Positions 34,813-45,937 of a stretch of DNA of 64,000 nt are shown here, piece after piece. The DNA comes from Anthostomella pinea (taxonomy: Eukaryota; Ascomycota; Sordariomycetes; Xylariales; Xylariaceae), in assembly GCA_963556695.1 (NCBI GenBank), contig CAUWAG010000007.1, positions 1,240,001-1,304,000 of the forward strand. Direction: 5' to 3'. Below the pieces are notes generated by a model. That model saw only the letters and a program-made list of their open reading frames with translations, was not told the origin of the DNA and searched no databases. Every line of letters starts with the position of its first letter. The first letter of the stretch is position 1. A program made the position numbers and the translations under genes.

Positions 34813-36491
34813 TAAAGGAATAAAACCCCTACGGTCTTTTAAAATACAACCTCTACCTTTCAAAATCTAATAAAGCAATGTATATTAATAAAACAAGTAA
34901 TTAAAATTTAAACTAACGCTAAAGGTCTTCAAAATCTCGCTTTGGATGTTTAAAAAGAATTATAAATTATAAATGTAGAATTGATAATCAGTTTTTGAAC
35001 GTAAAAATAATTTAATTTTTAAAAAAAATTATACGCTTCGATTAATAACAATATAAACAAAACGCACTTTAAAAAAACAATATAAGTAAATTGAAAGTAA
35101 TTTTAACCCTAATAAACCCAATGTTTTAAAGGATTATAATTAAACGAAAAAATGAAGCTATAAGTAATAAAACGATTAAATATATGTTTTAAATAGATAA
35201 GTAAAACTACTTCATATATATTATACACCGTAATATTACTTCTACTAATTTTATTAAAGCACGATTTGTAATAAATCTTAACGAAAATGATAAAAAGTTA
35301 TTAAAAAACATCGCAGTTTTTAAAAAGCATTAATAACTGTTTAGTACGGTATTGAACACTCAAGAAAAGCTACAATTAAAAAAAAAAAATTTAAAACTTT
35401 ATAAAGAAATATGAATATTAACTTAAGTTACAGTCAAAACGATATAAAATTTATTATAAAATGTATACGATAGATAAATTATTATCCAAATTTTTAATAT
35501 ATTGAGCTATAATTCGTTTCTAGAAGATAAAACTACAAAAATTAAATTTATTAACTTTACAAAAGCTGTTGATAGTGCCGTTTCAATGAGAAGGTGTTTA
35601 ATAAACAATAAAATAATATCAGAAAAACTTATTACGATCTTAAAAAGCAACTTCAACACAATTTTTTAAACTAAACTATTAACGCTTAATAAAATAAAAC
35701 AATACATGAAAATAGTATAGAATTATATACCTTGAAAATGAAAGTTAATAATATCAAAAATTTATAAGTTTTAACCGACAAAAATCTCATAAATAAGATT
35801 ATAAAACCGCTTAAACGAGCGAATTTTAAGAAGTATATTAAATTATTACAAATAAAGCCCTTAATTAACAGCATATTAACTAAAATTATAAAGCTTAATA
35901 CTTATAATCAATGTTATAGAGGCATATAAGATATAAAGTGCCGTATAAGTGAACTAACGGCTGTAAAGTAATTATATTTAATTATAATAATTAATTCAAA
36001 AAAGATAAAACCATTTAAGAAATTACTTTTAAGTTTAAAAATAAGGCTTAAGTGACTAGCAAATAAATAAATGAATAACAACCATACTACCAAGTAAACA
36101 ATCACGTAATTAATTTACCTCAATTTTAGTTTTTTATCAAACCTTGGGTTCTGTCAATCTACACAATTTGAATTTAATTATAATATTAAAGCCAACTAAT
36201 AAGCTATATTAATAAACACGATTACGGTATAAAAACATTTATCTTTTTAACTTTAACGAATAAAAGTTAGAATCCTTCAATACTTAATAACGATTATAAG
36301 TAGAAATTGAAATAATTATATAATAGCTTCCATAATAAATAAACAATAATCACTTTGTAAGTTTAAAATTTAAGAGTAGCAATATAACTGGATAATAAGA
36401 TGTAAAAATTTAAAAGATTAAAACCGGTATCGTTCTTTATAAAATAAACATGTTTAAAATAGTTATCTTTATTATAATAAAAGGTTACACC

Positions 36492-36998
36492 TGTCAGGCT
36501 TCCGTAAATATATTGTAAGGATACAGGGACCCTTATTAACTATTGACGTATAATGAACTCTAGTTGAAAGAAAAGAGAGATCTGTAAATGCACCCAAATT
36601 GGTGGGCAGCTAGATGTAGGCAGTCGTCCCCCACCTGACCCACCAGGGCATGAATCAACCTGTGGTCCAATCAGTCACGTGCTCAGTCACGTGACCCAGG
36701 GACCATGGAGACCATCACTAGACCTGATGGATGGTGAAACTGTGATGGTATAGTCACCCGTATGGTCACCCATACCACCAGATCTCCAAGCCACTCACGT
36801 GCATTGGTCATATGAGCGGAGCGACTGTTGATCCGCCAGCCACCAGGGCAAAAGATAGTGGGGCGGGCGCACAGATCATATCCCCCACCAGAATTGGCTG
36901 GTGGGCTCGATCTCTTCTTCCCTCCTCACCAAGAGATTTCCATACATAGATAGTCTATACAGCGCTATTACGTCCTATCTCATCTCCGGAACGTGACA
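36492..36998. repeat. GC-normal island, LTR-like ends
   Basis: A 507-bp island in AT-rich DNA starting TGTCAGGCTTCCG and ending GGAACGTGACA, so it has TGTCA/TGACA inverted ends. The flanking five bases (ACACC, AGAAC) do not match. It contains several CACGTG-like and TCACGTG sites. It could be an LTR of a minus-strand element whose internal start lies at 37081-37300, or a fragment of host DNA. Confidence 0.4.
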
Positions 36999-37134
36999 AG
37001 AACCTTCACAGTAAGTTTTAAAGTATTAAGCATACTATCGCGTTGTAATATCATTCTTTTAATTTTATTGCTTAAAATTGTCAGACGCTAGTGAGTTCAG
37101 ATTATTCATGTTGTCAAGCGTGTTCTGTTGTTGT

Positions 37135-37225
37135 TCTTGTTCTGCTCTGCTTTTTCAGCGTACAGAGACTAATCATCTGTCCTCTTGCTGGGTCAGATGC
37201 CCTGTGCGTCTCTGCCCAACTGGAG
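37135..37225 (-). repeat. 87-bp segment shared with 39187-39275
   Basis: Read on the minus strand it begins AGAGACGCACAGGGCATCTG and matches the insert in the pogo relic at 39187 onward with about 85 percent identity. Further along the minus strand, after the match ends, comes ACAACATGAATAATCTG, which might be a retrotransposon leader and start. No protein domain is recognisable. Confidence 0.55.
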
Positions 37226-37668
37226 ATCTTCCAGTTTCTATTTCCGGCTCTCATTCAGCAAAAGTAAAAGAAAAGACGTTAAAAAGTTTCATAAATTAAA
37301 ATATAAAAATCGTTTCGCTTCTATCTAGCTGTAAGTTTGATTCGTTATAAGGTGGTGGTATTATTATTAGTAAAAATATAATAGTTTAAATCATATTAGT
37401 TAAAAAGTTTATAACGAGTACCAACTCGCTTGTAATGATATCTCACTTGTTAGCAACGTTATCTAATAATTATAATTATAAACATAGTGTAAATAAGGTT
37501 TAATGCTAGGCGGTATTAAGTAATAGCAAGTAATTAATTAAAGTACGGTATAAATAAGGCATTCCGGTAAAGCGTAAAATAAAGATACTTTAAATGTATT
37601 ATATAATTCAATCATTTTAATCAGAATATTGCTAAAAATAAATGTTAAATAGCATCAAATAGAAAGTA

Positions 37669-37870
37669 TGTGGGAACAGGCTTGAATAATCAATCATAAT
37701 ACTCGAGTATGGCGTCAAGGTCATGATGTTGCTGATGGTTGAATTGTAAAGTCTAGCTGGACCTGCAGGTCTGGCTAAGTGACCTCACAATCTGGTATCT
37801 AATATCTTATCTAATCATACATGTGGGTTCTGTATGGATGGTTTGACTGTAGAATCACATGGATCCAACA
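37669..37870 (+). repeat. solo LTR, family A, copy 3 (202 bp), TSD AAGTA
   Basis: Begins TGTGGGAACAGG and ends GGATCCAACA. A perfect 5-bp duplication AAGTA flanks it at 37664-37668 and 37871-37875. Same orientation and family as the copies at 32791 and 34609, but with its own target duplication, so it is an independent insertion. Confidence 0.85.
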
Positions 37871-38192
37871 AAGTAAACATTAAAAAGGTATAAGTCTTTG
37901 TGAAAACTTTTTAAAAATATATAAAGCTTTTAACAAATATTAATATAAGCGCTATTTTTAATACAAATATAAATTTTAAGCTAATTACAAAAAGTAAAGA
38001 ATGTACGTCTAGTTATACGTATATTCTTTCAAAATTATATATTATCAACATAAAATAAAAAACGCTCGGTAATAGCTATACTTTTGTTAAAAAATCGGGT
38101 TTATTATCATTACTATCTAAAAATGTTGATATAAGCTTAATACTATAGCGTTAACAAGGGTTTATAATCTTTACAACGATAATAAAAGTCCT

Positions 38193-38431
38193 TGTCATGA
38201 GACAGATACAAGCACAGGACGAAGACGCCTATCAATCACTCGTGTTATACAAAAATACTCTGGTAAGGAAAGGGAAGAAGGATCTGTCACACCAAACAAT
38301 TCTGGTAGGGTGATAGATCCTAAATCCCGACCCACAATTATCTATCTATCTGTGCAGCGGGGCAACGCGTCCACACCACCAGGCCGCATAATGGGAGCGC
38401 ACATACCATAATACATGTCAAATCCATCACA
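38193..38431 (+). repeat. solo LTR candidate, family B (239 bp)
   Basis: Begins TGTCATGAGACAG and ends AATCCATCACA. The flanks are GTCCT (38188-38192) and GTCTT (38432-38436), one C/T difference that RIP could explain. Composition is normal inside and AT-rich outside. No related copy was found in the window. Confidence 0.55.
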
Positions 38432-38615
38432 GTCTTTATATTTAAAATATTTATATAATAATACAATTTTATTATAAAAGTTAAAATGATTCATTATTAA
38501 ACCTTTATAAAAGTATAAAGTAGATGACAAGCGAGCACCAATTACAAGCGAACGGCAAATTTTTACCAGCCACTTAACCTTTTAATCAAGGCTCCTAATT
38601 GATCAACCAACAATA

Positions 38616-40390
38616 ATGGCATTGCGTTATAGCGAATCAGACTTACAGCTTGCTGTCCAAGCTAAACGACGTGACCCTCGTATTACTATTAGCAAGCTTT
38701 CTAAGACATTTTATGTCACATATAATACCCTAAAGGCTACAATCGCCGGCCGACCATTATGATGCGACAGCATGTCCAATACTTTGAAACTTACAGTTTC
38801 TGGAAAGAATGCCATTTTTTCCTCCATTCTTGACCTGGATACGTGGGTATTTCTATCCTGGCACAGTTATGTTGAAGATACAGCAAATCAATTATTAACG
38901 GTATGTGGGACTGGACGTGTTGGAAAGAACTGGACAAAGAACTTCATTAAATGTACACCAGGCCTCTGGGCGCGTTTTTATCAAAGGATGGACTATTAGA
39001 GGATCTTGAACATAGATCTAGATACGTGTTGCGCGTTATTTTGCCAAGTTGCAACAGCAATCGCGAAATATGGTATACAAGACACGGACATTTATAACTT
39101 TGACAAGACTGGGTTTATGATAGGTATTATTGGGTCTGGCATGGTCATTACAAGCACCAAAAGAAGTGGCAGGCCTAGACAAGCTAAGAGACGCACAGGG
39201 CATCTGATCCACCAAGAAGACAGATGATCAATCTCTGCACACTGAAGAAGCAGAGCAAAACAATCAATAGAATCAATCAACATCCGTGTATTCAACACAG
39301 GCTCAGCAACACAACAGAGAATGGTCAACAGTAATCTCTGTTATTAATGCTAATGATTGGGTGGTCCCGCCGTTCATCATTCTACAGGGCAAAACCCACC
39401 TTGTGTCATGATATCATGACACAACATTACCACGCGATTAGAAGGTAGCCGTGTCTAATAACAGATAGACTACAAATGAGATTGGTTCGAAATGGATTCC
39501 GTATTTCAACAAGTATACCAGACCACGTATAACCGTTGGTAAACGTCTCCTCATCCTAGATGGCCATGAAAGGCATCATTCCAAGGTCTTTGAGAATTAT
39601 TGTCAGAATAATAGTATCATTACCCTTTATATGCCTGCCCACTTATCACACAGGCTTCAGTCTTTAGATATCGGTTGTTTTAGCCCGCTCAAACGAGCTT
39701 ATGGTCGCATAATTGAGGATCTCATCCGGCGTCATATAACCCTTGTTTCAAAAGAGGACTTTCTTACAGCGTTTTGTGAAGCACATAATGCTGCTATGAC
39801 GCCAGGAAATATTCAAGCAGGTTTCAGTGCCACTAGGCTTGTTCCTTTTGACACAGAAAGAGTCATTTTAAAGCTGGATGCTGTCGCTGTTGTACAAACA
39901 ATGTTACTAGACCCTAATCTGCGAGCCACTATTTGGACTTTGAAGACACCTACCACCAATAACAAAGCAGTAAACCAATTGGCTTATATCTAGAATCGAG
40001 TCAAAAACCACCAGGAAAGCTCACCTACATCAATAGTTGATACATTAAGCTCGTTTTCAAAGGCTATATACGGTCTTATACACAAAGTCACTTTGGTTAG
40101 TTTCTAGGTCTGCAAGCTAGAGGAAGCCAATCACTTATTAAGTAAATATTAAAGAGTAAAAAACAAACGTCTAATAAAAAGAGGAATACTTTCCGTTAAA
40201 GATGCAGTAGGTCTTCAGGCTACTAAGGATGGTAGTGAGCTAGTAAGACAGGAAATGGGTGACGGTAATCGTCGTCCAAAGAGGGCAGCAGCGCGTGAGT
40301 GACGGTGTGGTGTTTGCGACAACACTGGCCATAATGCGCGAACTTGTATAATAGAGATAAAAACGTCCGAAGAAGAAGAATTCAATTGAC
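38616..40390 (+). pseudogene. pogo-like transposase with zinc-knuckle tail, broken
   Basis: ATG at 38616 opens MALRYSESDLQLAVQAKRRD (psq helix-turn-helix) and stops after 49 codons. The frame resumes with GRVGKNWTKNFIKC, then YNFDKTGFMIGIIGSGMV (first Asp). After the insert it reads WVVPPFIILQG, LLILDGHERHHS (second Asp) and LSHRLQSLDIGCFSPLKRAY (third Asp), ending in a long clean frame to 39993. Further on, CGVCDNTGHNARTC (about 40310-40350) is a CCHC knuckle, as in several fungal pogo proteins. Stops and the insert make it inactive. Confidence 0.8.
39187..39304 (+). mobile_element. 118-bp insert inside the pogo transposase gene
   Basis: The transposase frame reads RPRQAK up to about 39186 and resumes as QHNREWSTVI at about 39305. 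The intervening bases carry the 87-bp segment shared (inverted) with 37135-37225. Flanks GCTAAG and GCTCAG could be a slightly diverged target duplication. The kind of element is unknown. Confidence 0.5.
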
Positions 40391-40657
40391 TAGATTGAAT
40401 TAAATGCGTTGTGATCGAGTTATTTGACGTGTTGGTTAGAAGGTTGGTAAAAAGTTGCCGTTTGTTTGTAATTGCCGCTTGGTTGTCATCTACGTTAAGT
40501 TATAATATTATAATATAAAAATAAAAAATTTATCGGATTTTTATTGATATATTTCTCTTTAATATACAAATAAGTATATAATTACTTTGTACTGTAGAAA
40601 ATATGCCGAAAAAAACTTAAACATAACAATATTTTAACGTTTATTAAAAAACGTACT

Positions 40658-40830
40658 TGTCACAGAATAGCAATTGACCACCACACCAATTGGCTAAGCT
40701 CTCCACAAAAGGATGTGGAATATTCAGGATGGCAACTGAATATTCTATGGTGGTAGATATACCTGACGTTCTACGGGCTCCAGGGCTCCTGTCTCATTCG
40801 GACATACCTGTACCATATTAGAACGTCACA
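40658..40830 (+). repeat. solo LTR, family C (173 bp), TSD GTACT
   Basis: Begins TGTCACAGAATAG and ends AGAACGTCACA. A perfect 5-bp duplication GTACT lies at 40653-40657 and 40831-40835. Composition inside is normal, outside AT-rich. No internal region is present. Confidence 0.75.
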
Positions 40831-41039
40831 GTACTTTAAATATAAGTACCGTAAAAAAACACTTAATCTATATCTAAAACAAAGCTTTAATTATATCATC
40901 ATATTATTTCTCATTTTAATCTTATTTAACTCCAGATTTAGGCGCTATTATTTTATTTAGTCATCTTTTGCTCGGTCCTAGCGTCTTAAAGGTATATCCA
41001 GCCATTTCTTTTCAGCCAGCCGTTTCCTATCGAATAAGC

Positions 41040-42090
41040 TTTTAAGGATTATTCGTCCAGGACCAAGTCAAAATACGGAACCAAGTTGATATCCCTGACC
41101 TACAGGGAGGAACGACCGTAAAAGTGGGTCAAGTCACTCAGAGACCCGACGAGTATGAGGCCTTCCACTGTCTTGGCTGGAGAGCGCCTCCTGGTATATG
41201 TGAGCCCCCGCACCAATTAGATCGCTGGGCTTAACACAGGAAGAGAGATGGGTGCCGTTCCTGCACTTCGTTCTGGAACTTCTCTTCCAAAAATAGACGA
41301 TGAGTTCCTCCACTCCGTTCTAGAACTTGTCTTCCAAAGTTCCTCCGCTCCGTGCTGGAACTTATCTTCCATATGAACCAGGTACAAGCAAGCTCGCACA
41401 ACGCCGAGGGTGGGTGGCCAACGGATACGGCAAGGGCTAAGGTTAATTGAGAACAGGTGGCATTACCACGTGCAAACTAAACGCTGCTCCGAAGAGCGTC
41501 AGACTGCGCCGCTTCCTGAACACCGCTTCCTTTGAGGAAGCGGCTTTGCTGGCAGCGAGATGATATGCGCCCCGAGCACCATGACCACCGGTGAAAGGAT
41601 TCGAGCCTAAAGGAGTATGTATACCGGATGTGCGACCGCCACCGTCCAAGGGATGCAAACATGTATCGTTTATGACGCTGCTTTGCAACGAGCCCGCCGA
41701 CGGCGCTTCACTGGAAGAGGCTCAGCTGGCCTAGGAAGGGGTCATGTAACGCACCACATACGCTATAGCGCCGTGTGTTTCGTCATCGTTGCCCTTGAGG
41801 TGATCTTCGAGCCGTACTCACACACGAAGGGGAAAAGTTCTTCGCCCCATGTTACGCCATCAACGTCGCTTCTTCCGAAGAGGCCAGCGTCTACTCTTTT
41901 CCATACCATTCCCGGCTTCAAGTAACCGCTCATTACCATTATCAACTTGTGTAAAAAGACAAGCTGCCACCATTTCGACAATCTAAAAACCGTTCGAATC
42001 CAGATCACTTCAGCCCTTTCCAAGGACTCTCCGACGTCTATTCTCTGAATTAACGTTGCTGGTTTGCAGTGTGCGCATTCGACCCTCACC
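41040..42090. other. intergenic; small tandem repeat at 41251-41372
   Basis: Composition returns to normal at about 41040. About three diverged copies of a roughly 43-bp unit containing CTCCGTTCTAGAACTTGTCT-like sequence lie at 41251-41372. Only short unrecognised frames are present. The last 200 bases are the likely promoter of the gene at 42091. Confidence 0.45.
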
Positions 42091-43405
42091 ATGCATTTTG
42101 CGCCATTACTACTCGCGGTCCTCTGCGTCGTGCTCCCAAGTGCCGCCGATCACGATAAAGCGGCTCAGCTGGGCTTCGAGCTCGAGAGTCCAAGTGTCAT
42201 TCTCACCAACTTCGATTGCAATGAAGAAGACACATTTCCTCTCAAAGGTCACGCCATCAAGGACCACGCGAAGGACGGCTGGCAACTCGGTGTTGATACA
42301 ACTCCGGCCCAAGCGGGCATGCTACAGTTGGAGTATGATCTCCGTGTGCTACTAGCTAATAGCAAGCTGGGGGATACCTTGGAACAGGTCCTTAACGACA
42401 TGGTAAAGTTCACTGTCCTGCACGATGCGATTCTCCAGCAGGACAACCTAATAAAATACAGTCGGACATCCAAGACAACAAGATCTTCAAAGTCAGCGAA
42501 TCAAAGTGTAACCCATGGACGAAGGCATTTGGCTCCGATGACAGCGGTAGATGGTCGTTTGATGTCCAAGCTACGGGGCCAATGATGCTAGAGGGCATCC
42601 AGGACGTATTTGCAAGCACCGTAGGTTCGAAGGGAGGGGAACCCTTGCACCCTTTAGTGATTAAAGACCCAGAATGGCGTGGCGAATTCCGCTCTGTAAC
42701 CAAAGACTGGTTCCAAGCCCAGTATTTCCAGCAATTACCGAATGGAGTACAATGGGTCACTCAAGATGTTTTGGGGTTCTTGTCAGCAGTTGTTTCAAAC
42801 GCCAAGGCAGCGCAGAAGTTGGAGGGCCCTGCAGAGAACCAGGGCCCGAAAGTGCTGGTCGGAATCATGCCACGGACTTACTGGACGACAATTTACGAAC
42901 AGGTCAAGGACAAGTTTCCCGCGAAGCTTTGGGATATTGTTAACCACCTTGCATGCTACAAGCTTAATGACGGTGGAAACCAAGTCGAGTGAGTATTCCA
43001 GCTTTACTTTTGTACTCTTGCACAAGCTCACTTTTCTCTAGGCTAGATCACAATTATTGCGATGGTACGATCAAAAAGCCACAGATAAAGGGGACGTTGG
43101 CGAAACAAGGCTGGGTCGATTCTCTCGCAGTGGAGAATAAGCAACTACTAGTCAAGGACTGGATCGAGAGCATGGAAGCGGGTACGAAGCCAGATGCGCT
43201 CACGAAATTTGACGAAGAAAACTTCGGTGGACAGATTGGCGGGTTCAAGAATCGCATGGAATACGTGCTGGATACAGCGCGAGAGGTGCCCATATGGGAG
43301 TTTAGAGCCCTGGGCTGGTACAAACAAGCGGATTTACGGAAGAAGCTGGACTCCATTGAGGAGTCGTTCATCACGCTGCACCGGAAGTATCCTGAGAAAC
43401 CGTAG
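42091..43405 (+). pseudogene. predicted secreted protein, unknown function, one frameshift
   Basis: The ATG at 42091 gives a signal peptide (MHFAPLLLAVLCVVLPSAA). The frame continues to about 42450, where one base is gained or lost in an AAAA run. The second frame carries SKCNPWTKAFGSDDSGRW and runs to an intron (42989-43041, GTGAGT...CTCTAG), after which NYCDGTIKKPQI continues to the stop at 43405. About 420 residues with few cysteines. I do not recognise a catalytic domain. The C-terminal half has the look of the helical part of large secreted fungal virulence-type proteins, but this is only an impression. A corrected base at 42450 would make it intact. Confidence 0.6.
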
Positions 43406-43793
43406 TTATTGGGGGAGTCCCCGGTTGTAGTAGGCCACTCAGCTGGTGCTGTTAGAGCGCCGAAGCTTGTGGTTGACGTGTAAACAGCAACTGGCATGCT
43501 GCCACTGAGGCAGCTGAGGACCGGCGTTCTCTTCAAAGAAGCGGCGTTCCAGGATCATGGAGGGGAACTGGAGGCTGGCCCTATTGCTTAGACATCTCTG
43601 GAGTTGGGTCTATTTTCATCTAGGATAAGGAAGGGCATAATGAAGAGCTTCTCGCATACTCTCACCGGACGGTTTATCGTGACCATATACCTTGCACTGC
43701 CATGATGGACTCATGTTTGAAATGACCTTCCTTTCCCTGCTTGGCAGCCCAACCTGCTACTACGGTTCCGGATGAGCCAACCCTGGACAAATC

Positions 43794-44458
43794 TCAAACC
43801 TTCGCCCCTCGGAATGATGTGAAGGTCCCGTTACAGCTTGCATACTCGGTTCCCTCCTGATCCTTGATAACGCTGTGAATAAGCATCTTCCGCCCTTCAA
43901 TTCGCTCTAGCGAGGCCGTTGCAAAGACAACATGTGACGTAGGCAACATCTTGAGGTATTTGACATGGATGCGCGATGTGGCGGCTGGGGCCATGCCCAT
44001 GGTATCAACCGGGATGATGCCCTTAGCTTTGGCCTCTCTATTGAGAAGGTAGTCCGGTAAAGCAGAGTGCTCATAGCCTCGTCCATGATTGCACAGACTA
44101 TTCCATCATGTACAGAGCCATTGAAACCACGTACTCCATCCCAAAAGACGAGGGCCAGGGAAATTGAAAGAGTTATGAATGGCAGGTGGTTGTATTCAGA
44201 GGCAGGTTCGCGGAACGGATCCTCGCAGAACCCAAGTAGGTGTGGAATGCCTTGTTCGTCTTTGAGGAGTTGATTGAAGAGCGTGTCCTGTGAAATAAGG
44301 GTGCCCGCGCCTTAGTCCATGGGGGACTGACTGGTGTCCAGACGGGAAGATGGCAAGAAAGGGAGGCTAGAGGTAGCCTCAAGAATGCTGACACCATTCG
44401 AACAGAAATAATCGAGCTGGATTTCCAGGGATGGCGACGGTTGGGACTTGGTGGACAT
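43794..44458 (-). pseudogene. hotdog-fold (4HBT) thioesterase, broken
   Basis: The ATG at 44456-44458 opens MSTKSQPSPSLEIQLDYF. A TAA at 44312-44314 interrupts the frame, after which the hotdog core appears: VHDGIVCAIMDEAMSTLLYR, with the helix carrying the expected acidic residue. A one-base loss in a GG(G) run near 44080 moves the frame to KAKGIIPVDTMG, then ATSRIHVKYLKMLPT and ASLERIEGRKMLI, the terminal strands, ending at 43794. Such enzymes cleave acyl-thioesters. It is related in fold but not closely in sequence to the gene at 22317. Confidence 0.6.
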
Positions 44459-44459
44459 G

Positions 44460-45388
44460 TTGGAAGTTTGTCTCTTGGGTTACTCAGTTGAAACGTAGAG
44501 GCTTGTCGGAAAGACTGGACTAGCGATGGCTGGTGATCCTTTATTTCATGTTGGTGCCAGCTTCGCGAGGGCGCGGAAAAAGCGGTGCAAGGCAGTGGAG
44601 AAAAAGAATGCTGGCTGTTCCAGTCTTGTTTTGTGTTCGTTCGTATTATCATGCAGGTGTTATTGGCGCAGTCATTGCCTGGTGAGTACAGGCAAAATGA
44701 CAAATGGCAGTCAGTCGCTTTGTCGGTGCGCGGGCCACCTTCTCGGCTCGATGCGGTAGGCCGGCAATTTGGGGAATGTTGGCTGCGGGGGCGGGTGGCG
44801 GTGACACCCCCCTTACACTGGTGAGCGAGCGAGATACATATAGGTAAATCAAGAAGGGCTCACAAGGCCTGCCCCGCCCCTCACCACTAGACCAAATATG
44901 TAGGCTCGTGTCAGTGATGCAATGGACAGGACACAATGCAATCAAGTTGTCTGCTTTCACCACACGGTATGTCCATTCTACACATTGTCCTTCTGCAGGC
45001 TATCCAGCGCCAATATGGTGAGCCTAACCCTTGTGGTTCTGTGTTACACAGTGTACCTATGTATGTCACCCTTCCCAGAACCCCCCAGAACCCCCTCATC
45101 CAGGTCTTGCTTTGGTTTGTCTGGAGTACTGGCTGGGAATTGGGATAGAGGGTTGTACTGAGACTGGGCGAGCGCCTGGGGCGCAATCGCAACGCAGAAT
45201 ATCAGTGAGGTAAGTAGCTAATTCAACGTTCTGGGTGGGCTCTGTAAATGCCTGTATTGTGAAAGGTCGCCTTCCCCGAGAGTTCTCAACACTATCCAGA
45301 ACAATATGTGTTCCGCGGAGCCATACAATGGACTTGTCGCCACGCTTCTTCGCCGCCGGCAACGGGACACGCAAGATCATGAACCAGA
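44460..45388. other. no recognisable gene
   Basis: About 930 bases of normal composition with overlapping short frames on both strands. None shows a recognisable domain. Confidence 0.4.
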
Positions 45389-45937
45389 TCACTCTTTGCA
45401 GCCCTTCTCCCAAGGATCAGATCCTAACCGTTTCATAGCCACCGCTTTCTTGACCTCCCACTCCCACGCAGTGAGGTTGCCATCTTCTCCATCGTCACCG
45501 GCGATGCCCTTGCCTACCAGTCTTCTCATGATTGCGTTGCGTTCCGGTAGGGCCAGGTAAACCACACTGTACTTGTTGACGAACCGTTGGGCGCCCGGTG
45601 CGTGTCTTACTCTGTGCATACTGCTTCGAAGCAACCCGCCCGTCCATTGCACCATAGCGTCGCCTATGTTGACTATGAGGCACCCAGGCTCGGGACGGGC
45701 CCATAGCCAACCGCTCTCGTCGCTCTGTGACTTTTCTGGTGAAAGTATCTGCAAACCGCCGACCACATTGGCAAGCAAAGTTATTGTCCCAAAATCGGTG
45801 TGATGGACCAAAGCAGTCCTGAGATCCTCGGCTTCAGGGCTGGCAAGTGCTTTCAGAAAACGAATAACAGTGCCAGATGGCTTAAAGGGGTGTAAAGGCG
45901 TCACGCGGCAGGCAAAGTTGCTTTGCCAGAGCCGCAC
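45389..45937 (-). pseudogene. 2OG-Fe(II) oxygenase, C-terminal fragment
   Basis: The frame carries VHHTDFGTITLLANVVGGLQ (iron-binding His and Asp), then PGCLIVNIGDAMVQWTGGLL and SSMHRV (second His) and ends at 45389. This is the double-stranded beta-helix core of isopenicillin-N-synthase-like dioxygenases, which use 2-oxoglutarate. The N-terminal DIOX_N domain is missing. Upstream, within about 30 bases, the sequence becomes a transporter. Arg in the usual RxS position after the last His is not clearly seen. A lone catalytic half is unlikely to work. Confidence 0.7.

Larger units (their letters stand above)
32400..36490. other. AT-rich RIP-like block, left part
   Basis: About 4 kb of extreme AT richness with no frame longer than about 60 codons, stop-dense in all frames. 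The only GC-normal islands are the solo LTRs at 32791-32994 and 34609-34812. A 15-bp unit (AAAATATAGTAGTTT) is repeated three times at about 32568-32612. Original elements are beyond recognition. Confidence 0.8.
38523..40490 (+). mobile_element. pogo-like DNA transposon relic (1968 bp)
   Basis: The left end (GATGACAAGCGAGCACCAAT, after TA at 38521-38522) matches the reverse complement of the right end before TA at 40491-40492. The inverted repeats are about 45 bases with some 85 percent identity. It contains a broken transposase and a secondary insert at 39187-39304. Its terminal repeats differ from those of the Fot-like pair and of the element at 53871. Confidence 0.85.

Noticed and set aside
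36492..36998. Full claim of a solo LTR for the 507-bp island
   Set aside because: TGTCA/TGACA ends are present but the flanking 5-mers do not match, so it is kept only as an LTR-like island.
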